From Strongylocentrotus droebachiensis (Eukaryota > Echinodermata > Echinoidea > Camarodonta > Strongylocentrotidae), in NCBI GenBank assembly GCA_035222895.1, contig JAVYIG010000312.1, positions 601,899 to 665,898 of the forward strand: a DNA stretch of 64,000 nt. Direction: 5' to 3'. The notes beneath the pieces were generated by a model. That model was given only the letters and a program-made list of their open reading frames with translations, made no database searches and was not told the origin of the DNA. The position numbers were made by a program, and so were the translations under genes. Numbering within the stretch: position 1 is the first letter of the stretch; the number at the start of each line of letters is the position of its first letter. Of this stretch, positions 47,401-59,400 are shown piece after piece.

Positions 47401-50400
47401 TACTTCCACTTCAAAGAATTGAGAATACTGCTCCAAGGCTTGTTACTCTCTCAAGAAAATTTGAGCACATAGCCCCAATATTGCGTTCCCTCCATTGGCT
47501 TCCCATACATCATTGTATAACATTTAAAGTTCTTCATCTAACATACAAAATTCTCCATGGCCAAGCCCCTAAATATCTTTCAGATTTGATTTCCTTACAT
47601 TCTTCTAGTTCTTTAAGACCTCTTCGATCATCATCAACCTTGCAGTTAACCCTTGGACCTCGTACCGTTACAAAATATGGCGATGAAGCTTTTTAAGTCA
47701 ATGCCCCTATCCTTTGGTTTAAATTACCAGCATATATTCATAATACTCATTCTCTTGACCAGCTAAAGACCTTGCTGAAAACGCACCTTTTTAATTCATG
47801 AATGATATTCTGCAGTTGTGAGTCGGCCAAAGGAGGTGCACACCAGCTTATTCCTTGTTTGTTAGATCTTATGTTTGATCTTATGTCTGACCTTAGGTTT
47901 GATCTAATTTTTATTCTTATTTTTATTATTATGTATGCATGATTTATTGAATAAAGAACAGATTTATATTTTTTGTTGGTGTTTTTATAAGTTTTGGTTG
48001 TTAATTTTTAGTCAGACAATGGTGCGCTTAGAAACACCTGTATTTAGCGCCTATTAAATGTTGTGTTTTATTATCATTATTATTTGAGCATCTCAGGGTA
48101 GTCTTGCTACAGACGGGATAAAAGTAGCATATTTTTTGTGTCTTAAGCATCTCTTGGGAGGATATGCGAGTAATATATTGAGGAGATACATTGTATCATT
48201 ACAATTACATAATTTCTGTACACTCATCCTGCACTGAAATAGCATTATATACAAGATCTTTACAGCACTCTACTTGTAATAGCACTGACCGATAAGCTCA
48301 TCTAATATGTACCATTTTGCTTTTCAACTCAGTATTTATTATTGAAGGTCTGAATTGTTTCAAATCATTGATGGATATTACAGACAAGTAGATACCTGGC
48401 AGGAATTAATTACTTGAAATGCTGGAGCGCTGTAATAGCAGCTAGGCTTAAGCCAGGGTAATAATTAATGTGTCTCGGAATAGAATTTCTAGATAGTGGG
48501 CGCTAAAGAAATGCCTATAATTATTATTATTATCCTGGGATTCTTTTATAACAAGAAAACAAATTTTTATCAATTTCACAAACCTTCACCCTCTGACTTG
48601 AAGGATACAGACTTGGGTGTGTCTGCTACTTTGGGCGATGCAGCCTCCTTGACCAGAGGACTCTGTCCCGGCTTCCTTGACGATGGTACCGTCTGATCAC
48701 CCTGAGGAGGAGTTCCGGCAAATCCCTTCGGAGAGGAAAAGAACCCTGGATACACCGGTGACGCAGACCTTGCCGCCTCTTGGCTAGGGTTAGGCTTGCC
48801 GAAGACCACTGGTGATCCCCCTGCTGCAGCTGCAGGCTGGAGAGTGGCCTTTGAAGGCCCTGCAGGCTTGAAGACACCCGCTGTTGAGAAGGTGAATGTT
48901 GACGGAGCAGACTTGGTGATAGAAATGCCGAAGGAGAAGCCAGTGAATGGGAATGCAGAGGAGGAAGTGGTTGCTGGCTGGGCTATATAGGGCACTGGTT
49001 TGACAGTGCTTGGCGAGAAGGAGAAGCTGCCGAAGGCTGGACTTGGTTTTGAGGCGGCGGAAGCGGGGCTGAGAGTAAATCCGGTGAACTGTTGTTGAGA
49101 GTGGAGAAGTGAACGCAGGGAATCCAAATCAATACAACATAATGGGAGGAAGCATTACAGACATTACAAAGACACACAAAGATCTAGAAATTGAACAATT
49201 TCTATCCCTATGTCACATTCCTTGGTAAGAAGTGAAAAAGGCCTGTTTCAAGCACATGAGCACCTATGTACACATCCGATAAGTTCTGTGCACACGTAAT
49301 GAAATCAAAGCAATTGAAAGCAAAGTAATAAAAATTGTCTGGAAACATGGATGCCAGAAAAAAAAATTGGCTTTGAGAACCGGCCTACAGTGAAATCATG
49401 AATTATGACAGACTGGTCCCAAGAAATAGAAGGGTTCTATTCTATTTCTTGTCTTTCAAAATATGGCCAGGGTCTTCAATGTTCACCCTGCAATGATACT
49501 TTTCAAGTTGACATTTATGCTGCTGTGAAAGGAGTGAGATAATCGCTATATAGTATGTTTTCATATTCATTAGAATGAACGCAATGTTTACTTCTATAAA
49601 TCAATACTCTATTCTGAGACAAACTTTATGATTCTGAGCAGATTCCTAGTTTTTAGCAATTAAGGTCTTACCTGTATCTTTGGCTGAGCTGCTGCAGGCT
49701 GGAGAGTGGCCTTTGAAGGTGCTGCAGGCTTGAAGACACCCGCTGTTGAAGGAGCAGATGTGGAGAAGCCATTGAATGGGGATGCAGCAGAACAAGTGGT
49801 GGCTGGCTTGGCTGAAGAGGGCAGCGGTTTGACAGTGCTTGGCGAGAAGGAGAAACTGCCGAAGGCTGGACTTGGTTTGGAGGTGGCAGAAGCAGGGCAT
49901 GGAGTAAATCCTATGAACTTTTGATGAGAATGGAGGAACGAAAGCATACAACATAATGGGAAGAGGAACAATTCATGCTGCTATTTCAGTAATTAGGATG
50001 ACATCACACAAAGACCTAGAAATTGACAAAAATTAAGAGTTTTGTGCACATGTGATGAAATTTTGAAAAGAAAAAAGCAAATTTAAACTAGTGGGGCTGG
50101 AGCAATCAAAACCTTTTATCAGCAAAATAACTTTAGATGGTAAACAGGCACTTGCTAAAAAAATGTCTGGGTACATGGATGCCAGACTTATGACAGACTG
50201 CTACCAAGAAATAGAAGGGTTCTATTCTATTTCTTGTCTTTCAAAATATGGCCTGAGTCTTCACTTTTCACCTGCAATAATACCTATCAAGTTGACATTG
50301 ATGTTGTTGCAAAAAAGGTGAGATAATCACTTTGTTTTCATATTCATTAGAATGAAAGCAATTTTTATTTCTATAAATCAATACTCCGCGATTCAAACTT

Positions 50401-53400
50401 CATGATTCTAAACAGAATCATAGTTTTGAGAAAGGTCTTACCCGTATCTTTGGCTGAGCTGCTGCAGAAGTAGAGAATGAGAAGCTGCCGAAGGCTGGAC
50501 TTGGTTTTGAGGTGGCAGAAGCGGGGCTGGGAGCAAATCCTGTGAACTATTGTTGAGAGTGGAGAAAAGAACGCAGGGAATCAAAATCAATACAGCATAA
50601 AGGGGGAAATTACAACTCCCTGCTGCTATTACAGTCATTAGGAAGATACACACAGATCTAGAAATTGAAAAATTTCTATTCTCTGGCAAATTTTTGCTTG
50701 TTTATAGTTTTGCTTCACTGAAAACATATCGTCGGTGGGGTGACAAAACCTTGTATCTCAAAAATCATGAATTTTCAGGAGAGCGAAAAAACTTTCCCGT
50801 CTCAACAAATTTAGTGCTGTGACACCCTACTTTCTTTTTAAAACTGGAATAATTATACAATTTTTAATGTCATTGTTGAAATACAGTAAAGTAATTGTTT
50901 TTATATTTGAAAGTGAGCTACGAGGTTTTTGCGTTTATCTACATTGAGATACAAGTTTTTAGTTTTTATTCAAATTGAGATTCGAGTTCTTACTTTCAAC
51001 TCTGAATGAGTTACGAGGATTTGGTTGAATAAGTTACGACGATTTGAATACACTAACTTCGGTACTGTTAGGCCGTGTGTGAGTTACGAGGAAAAGGAAT
51101 TACGCATCTTATGTTACGAGGTTTTGTCAGTGCAGCTTCAAGGGGGTTAAAGTTACAAGGTTTAGTTTGAGGGTGTTTATGTGGAATTTGTGAAAGAACC
51201 GAGAAAAAGGTGTTCCATGGATTTATCAGGTGGTGTCATAGGCCATTAGGTACAAAATTATGCAAAAAAATCAAAATCTCAAAAAAATTGAGATACGAGG
51301 TTTTGTCACCCCACCGACGATATGTCCCATTCCTTGGTAAGAAGTGAAAAAGGTCTGTTTCAAGGCACATGATTACCTGTATACACATCTGATAAGTTCT
51401 GTGCACACGTAATGAATATCAAAGTAATAAGTTGGTAAATAGGAACTTGTCTGGAAAAATTGTCTGGGTACATGGATGCCAAAAAAAAAAAGGGCTTTGA
51501 AAACCGACCCAAAGTGAAATTATGAACCATGACAGACTGGTACCAAGAATAAAGAAATAGAAGGGTTCTATTCTATTTCTTGTATTTAAAAAAATGGCCA
51601 GGGTTGTTGTGAAAGGAGTGAGATAATCATTCTGTTTTCATATATTTATTGGAATGAAAGCAATGTTTACTTCTATAAATCTATGATTAAAACTGTATGA
51701 TTCAGAACAGATTCCTAGTTTTGAGCAAGGTCTTACCTGTGTCTTTGGCTGAGGTGGTGCAGAAGTATGAAGTGAAGCAGGGGAAGGGGAACCCCTTCCC
51801 GTAGCAGCAGCAGCTGCCATCATAGTCAGCCTCTGTCTGTCAGTCATATTCTGATTGGCAATCCCCAGTGGCTGGAGGCTCGCTTTGCTTGGTTCTCCTC
51901 CTGTGCCCAGGGGTTTGGTTGGTGTCCCTGCAAAGGGGCTCAGGCCCGGTGTGGCCACCACGGGTGGAGTCATGTTTTCGATGCCCCTCTCAGGGGTGCT
52001 GACGAAACCCCTGTTGGGTACCTGGGCGGGGGCTGCAGGGGTAGGTCTGGCTGCAGCCGAGGGGGATGGAGAACCTGGTGAGAACATGGCCGGGGGGACA
52101 ACACCATGAGACTTAAATGGCATTCCACTGGTGATTGAACCACCTCATAATAAGAAGAATGGACCCAGGTTCAAGACGGTTCTCAAAAACATGTGTTTCA
52201 GGTCTAAATTCTACGAGAATATGTTAGTCCACATGGCATTACAGCTTCAAAATTGTATTCCTGAGGTTAGAATACCAAACTTGGATCACTGCAAAGGACA
52301 TCATTAATAAATTTTTCACTTGAAAGAGACAAAAAAGTCTTTTAAGTTTCACATCATATATTGTAGAATTTAAATACACATCCTAACGCAACTATCCTGG
52401 TTTTTGTATTACTACTGCAACCATTTAAAAAAGAAAAGCAAAGTTGATTAGGGGTTTCCATTTTGTCATAAGGAAAAACAAGTCAACGCTAAGCGTAGCA
52501 TCCCCTCGCAGGGGACAAATGGCCTATATACGTCAGAAGAAGTTACCTCCATTGGACTATACTATAATATTACTAGGCAAGGAAATGAACCACATTTATA
52601 TATAATTAGGTGTTTTTGCATATTTATTGAGCTATGACCTTTCACCTTTGACCTACATACTCACAAATCAAACTTAGGCTGTACATGTATTTTGATACCA
52701 TGTACCTTCATATTAAATTTCATTAAAATTGGTCAAACATTACTCAAGTTATCGAATGGAAACCAGATTCGCATATTTAATGAGCTATGAACTTTGACCT
52801 AAATACTCCGAAATCGAACTTAGGCTGTGTTTTGATACCATGAACCTTCCCCAATAAACAAAATCACATGAAAATCACGTCAATATCAACTTATAACTTA
52901 TTTTTCACACCTAAATATTGCGGATTCACAGCTTAGATTAGTAATCAGTTTTAGCCATGTGATCATCACCACGAAAGTTATGGTAACTTTGAAACCATTT
53001 AAAAAGGTGTTTTTAGACACCTAATAGTGACTAATTTTTCACACCTAAAAATCACAGATGCCCAGCTTAGATTAATAATCCGTTTGAGTCGAAGATCATT
53101 ACCGCAGAACTTATGGCAACCTTGGCTACCATTTAAAAAGGTGTTTTAAGACAACTAATAATTACTAATTTTTCACACCTAAATACCACGGATTCACAAC
53201 TTAGATTAGTCATCAGCTTGAGCCGCGTGATCATCACCAAGAAAGTTATGGTACTTTCAAACCATTCAAAAGAGGTGTGTAAGACACCTCAAAATTACTA
53301 ATTTAATACAACTAGAGATTCACGGATAGAACAATAAGATGATTAGCCGGTGTAAGTAACGTGATTATTACCATCAACCTTGGATAACCTGTGAAACCAA

Positions 53401-56400
53401 TCGATAAAGGTGCTTAAAAGACCAAATAATTACTTATTTATCACCACCATCGGTTAACGGATAAAAAACTTGTTGCTTGGTCAAGTGGTTATTTGGTCAT
53501 AAACACTTGATTTACAGAGGTAAGTGGAATCACGTTACTCCAGTCGCATGATAAATTGGTTGTTATTAGGTTAGATGAAAACGTAAACAGGAGTACCTTT
53601 TTTGTTTAAATGAAGGCACGTGTTGATGTTTAAATCTAGTTAAAAAGGCACCATACTTTAAAATCACTTAAAATACACTCCCAAAAGAGGTTATTTTTTA
53701 GTGTTCTGTTTATTAGGTCATATCAAATTTCATTAAAATCCGTCAAACAATACTAAAGTTATGGATCAGAAACCAGATTCGCATATTTAATGAGCTATCA
53801 CCTTTGACCTACGTACTCCAAAATTGAACTTAGCTGTTTTGATAACATGTACCTTCATATCAAATTTCATTAAAATCCGTCAAACATTACTAAAGTTATC
53901 GATCGGAAACCAGATATGTATTTTTTCGCATATTTAATGAGCTATGACCTTTGACCTTTGACCTACATACTCCAAAATCGAACTTAACCTGTGTTTTGAT
54001 AACATGAACCTTCACAACAAATTTCATTAAAATCCGTCAAACATTACTAAAGTTATCGATCGGAAACCAGATGTGTCATTTTTTCACATATTTAATGAGC
54101 TATGACCTTCGACCTTTGACCTACGTACTCCAAAATCGAACTCAGCCTGCATTTTGATATCATGTACCTTCATTTCAAATTTCATTAAAATCTGATCGAT
54201 CGGAAACCAATTTAGTTGAATATAAAGACCACTCAAGGGTGCACAAGAAAATTGGTCTCTATATTAAAGCAGGTGCATGGTCTTTATTTACAAGTCCCTC
54301 TAGTACAGGTTTCTAATTTCTATCAGAAAAGATTGTCAATGGAAACAAAAAAATTTGGTCTTCAACTCTTTATAGACAGGTAGTCTTTACATACAGGTGG
54401 GTTACTGAAGCAGGTTTCACTGTATATATACCCATTTTGTGGGCCCACAAAAAAATCCTACAAAATCCCACAAAAAATCTAACAAAATCCCACAAAAATC
54501 TCACAAAAAATCCAAAATCCCACAAAATCCCACAAAATCTCACAAAATCCCACAAAAATCTCGCTGCAGAATATATCTAGGAGGAATTTTTGCAAACAGA
54601 AACAGGGAGAAAATACACCAGCAGGAGCTTACTTTGTCTGGAAGCCAGCGGGTCCTGAGGCTGCTGAGGGGGTTGCTGGGGTGCTTGCTGGGGAGCTTGC
54701 TGGGGCAGCTGAGGGGATGAAGTGGCTTGGGGGGCTGGCGATGGTGTCCCAGGCACACTATGGCTGGCTGGTTTGGCACGAGCTGGTATGGAAGGGGCTG
54801 GTGCAGTGGGGGTCGATGCAGTGGGGGCCTGGTTGTGAGCTTCGGCTTGTTGAAGCTTGATCTCTTGAAGGTCTTTCTGTAGATTTGAAATCATATGGTA
54901 TGGTGAAAAGGGGTCGTTTAGCGTGGCACAAGCAGATGTAGCGTGAGCTGGTGCAGCGGAGCCTGGTGCAGAGGGGGCTGTTAAAGAAGGGGCTGGTGCA
55001 ACGGGGGCCTGGTTGAGAGCCCTAATCGGCTTGTTGAAGCTTGATCTCTTGAAGGCCTTTCTATGGATTTGAAATCATATGGTAGTGTGGTTTTGTGGTC
55101 GAGTGGATAAGTAATCTGACTGTAGATCACAGTTAGGTATAGGTCAAAGTGTAAAAAGTACTTTTCTGTTTACTTTCTGTTTACTTTCTGTCCCATTTGC
55201 AAGCCAAAACAAAATTCCAACGGCATTTGAAAGACAATACTAATTTAGGGTGCGTTTAATCGACACTTTTTCACCCTAGAATCACGGTTTCTAAAGACGT
55301 TTAGTTTCAAACGCAATTCCAAAAAGCGCGCGCCGAAGTTGACCTATACTTCCTGGGTCAAACTGCGAGTGTGATACGCAGTGGCTGGGCTCGAAATGAG
55401 CTAGAATCAGCGTTGATGAAAAATCGCTGGAACGCTAACCGCGGTGACCTTGTTTTTTGTAACGGCGTTTTGATTTGTGATTCATGTTTGTGATTCTAGC
55501 TTCGAAAATTCGATTGAACGCACCCTTAGAACTTCCCTTAAAACAAAAGGGTTTGAAAATGGCTTTAAGTGGGAAAATAAGTACCATTAGTTGTCGAATC
55601 GACATAAGTGATTGCTTCTTCTTGATTTTATTTTATTTGGCAATCAGTCACAGCTGATTATTTTTTGCCACACACTATCTTATGAATTATTTACCTAAGC
55701 AATAGTCTGATTTTCAGACCCTTTTGCCGAATGGTCGTACCTTTTGTGCTGCACAAAGATTCAATCAGTTTAATTTTGGCCATTACAAGTAGTGGGCTAT
55801 TGATGTAGACAAATGCTCATGTACCCTTTACAGCTCATTTTATTTACGTTAATTATTACCAAAGAAAAAAAAAGATTTCAGTGAGTCACTCAATAGTGTC
55901 TGACATTGAAGTCTAGAAGGTAAACAAGTTTCCTTGCATAATTTGGATACTTATGACATTTTCATAATTCCTGCAAAGTTCTACAGAATATTCAGCTGCA
56001 AAAGGTATATAGTATCTTTAAGATTGGTGTTGTTTAAGTGCCATTTATTTGTGCGTATGTGCATTAATTGAATAAACTTTTTATAAAATGTTTTAGCGAT
56101 GTGGTGATTGTTACAGTCAGGAGAAAGGTGACTTCAAAAGCTGGTCCAAAAATATTAACAATTACGAGCATTGTTTAATAAACTAGGTATCAAATGCTAA
56201 AGCAACATAGTGAAACTTACGGTGAGTTGAAGGACTTGTTCCATGAGCTCAGCATAAGACTTCTTGAGTTCAGCGTTTGATTCAATGATCTTATCTTCTC
56301 TCTTTATCAGTCTTTGATTCTGCTCAAGGAGATGTGAGTGAGACAGTTTCAGGGCTGCCAGATAACAACGGCTCGGGACAGGACACAGCTAGGATGTGGA

Positions 56401-59400
56401 AGGAGTAAGAAATATTGATTTTTTTAAAATAAAAATTGGTTCTTTTCCACTGGAATATTTGTAGGGCAGGTGATATAGATACAGGTAACATCACAAAGCT
56501 TTCTGCTAGAATTACCGGCTTGTATGACATAACATGAACAGAACTGTTACAGAATAATCATAGAATTTTAATCTGTTTTACATTTAAGTCCTGTATTTCA
56601 ACTCCAGCACCGACATGCATGTTTGGGGTGAAATGCCCCATCAACACCTTAAATTGCAATCCGTTTAATAAGCCCTCAAAATCATTAACTTTAAGCCTTT
56701 GTTTCAATTTATCTTCTTTTAACTGCTATCAATCACTCATCTTATGTAGACGTATGCACCTGATAACTCTCCTCACAATTAGATCAAACCTTCAACACTT
56801 ATTATCAAAACAAGTGTAGGACAAATGTTTTGGTTAAACTCATACATATGTATACACATAAGTATACATGTAACATCTTTCCTATGTTAAAAATTATTGG
56901 AGACATAGTTAAGACTAACCATAACAATAAGCTCTGCATGAATAAGAAAGTCTAGTCGTTATCTCACATTAATAGATTGTAAGAATGTATACACTATTGG
57001 GAATTACTTCAGTGCTTTTTTATAGAATGAAATTAGTGAACTTTGACTTAAATTTAACTGTTCAGCATACTGAGACTAAGATACAGTTCTCTCTGTATAA
57101 ACTCCCTGAATGGCGAGTCGTAGTCCCGTGAGATATTGTCCCGAGGTTAAACTGAGTGTGCTTTGAGTCATGAGGATATCATGATACATAGAATTCTTGT
57201 CTTTCATCTTACTTGTTCAGGGTGCTGAGACTGTGGCAGGGTCCTGTTCTCTCTCTGCATCACATCCGTGAATAGCCATTTGTAGCCATGTAAGGGCCTG
57301 TTACGGCGGGAGCTACTGGTGCTCTCTACAATGAAGGAGCTGTGTCTGATGGAAGAAAGGTTGGAGATGTCTGGGTTGTTGCTGGTCTCCAGGGCAGATA
57401 TCTGCTCCAGGATGGAGGCTTGCTCCGCCTCGATCTCCTCCAGGAGAGTCTGGACTATCTCATGGAGCGGCTGGAGATGGAGAAAAGGAGATGAACAAGG
57501 ATACAAGAATGAGAAGAGAGAACAAAGGAGTAAAAAAAGGAGTAAAAAAAGGAGTAAAAAAAGAAGTAAAAAAGGAGTAAAAAAGGAGTGAAAAAGGAGA
57601 AAAGAAGGAGGAATGAAGAAGGTGACTTCTGCTCTCTATAAATATATTATTGTTGTTTTGGATGTTTTTGTTGTTGATGTTATTATTATGATAACAATTA
57701 AGATAATGATTATGATGATGAAAATGATTATCATAATTATCATCATTATAATAACTTAAGCATTTTGACACTCACATTCGTTTGTTCCCTAGCTATGCTC
57801 TCCATTGTGAGGAACAGATTATGTTTGGACTGGTCCAAGAAATCTACTTGCTTCTTCAGTGTGTCCACTGTGATCTCATCAAGTGTTTTACCCTCTGTCT
57901 CCATAGACGCCAACGTATGGAGCATCTACATTAAATCCAAAACAAAGACAAAATTTGCATTTTGATAAGTTTGAAGAGTTTGAGTTTGAGTTTGAAGTTT
58001 ATTATTATCCAAAAAAAAAGTACATCAATATAACAATCAAATGTGAATGGCTAACATTGAAAGGATAAATGTTATTGCATTGACGGCTTTTGTCAATGTC
58101 TTGTTCTTGTTCTGAATTCTTCATATTCTTCTTCTTCTTCCCCAAAATCCCATTCGTTTTGCATGTAGCGCTTGTGATCCCTATCTAGCTAGGTCCCTTC
58201 TGTTATACATCAATAACAATCAAATGTGAATGGCTAACATTGAAAGGATAAATGGGACCAGAAAATAGCATATGCTAATCGTGTCTGGTATCACTAACAC
58301 ACAAAAGTTTCACAGCAATTAATGAGAATGTAATGAATAAATATGAATAAGATGCCCTAATGATGATTACATGTGCGCTGGACCGTACGCAACTCCTTGG
58401 TACATGTAATTGATTGAAGATGCAGGTATAAGGGAATTAAGATATTTGTGACACACGCATGTGCTTTGTCATCTAGTAGGTCAAATTCACGGAGCAAGAA
58501 TTATATGGTACTCAACATTTTTTCTCAATTTTTTTCTTCAATACACTGTTATTGCATTGACGACTTTTGTCAATGTCTTGTTTTTGTTCTGAATTCTTCT
58601 TATTCTTCTTCTTCTTCCCCAAAATCACATTCGTTTTGCATGTAGCGCTTGTGATCCCTATCTAGGTCCCTTCCTTTATCCCGATTCCTTTCAAATGTCA
58701 TAGTCATAGTCTCTAGCATCCTATCCTATCAAGGTCCGAAAACACTCTTGCGTGACCGTCCAAGCGCCGTTTTGTCTTTTCAGGCCGATTTTGAAGCCTT
58801 TCTTTAATTCTTTCTACCTATCTACACTCTTCTAGATGCTACAGACTTCTAATAAATTGATTTGGATAGTCCCGAGAGAAGCTCTTTCTTCTGTTAAGTA
58901 AAAACATCGGTGTCAATGCATGCACATTGTTCAAATGCAATTGCAGTTCTAGTCAGGGGCGTACGCAGGGGGGGGGGGGGGTTTGGGGGTTCAAACCCCC
59001 CCCCCCCCTTTGGTATTTTAATGTATGTAAACCCCCCCTAAAAAAACCTAAAAACCCCCCCCTTTGGCTTTTTTTTTTTTTTTTTTTTATTATCAAAAAA
59101 AAAAAAAAAAAAAAAAAAATTATACCCACAGCTAACCTAAATAAGGTGACCTTACCCCCCCCCAACGCCAAAAAATGTCAAATTTTGAAATTTTGAGACC
59201 CCCCCAAAAAAAAAAAAGTGTCCGCTTACCCCCCCCCCCCCCCCCCCCCCAACTGAGCGACTTTTCGGCCGGCTGAGTCGTTGCGATTTTTTTTTGACCT
59301 CCAAAAAAAAAAAAAAAAGTGTCCGCTTACCCCCCCCCCCCCACTGAGCGACTTTTCGGCCGGCGCGATTTTCAAATTTTCGGGAGCAAAATATTTTAAA

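Noticed and set aside
55093..55130. tRNA-like word tggtcgagtggataag
   Set aside because: An A-box-like motif without a matching B box or stems; at best a SINE scrap, not supportable as a feature.
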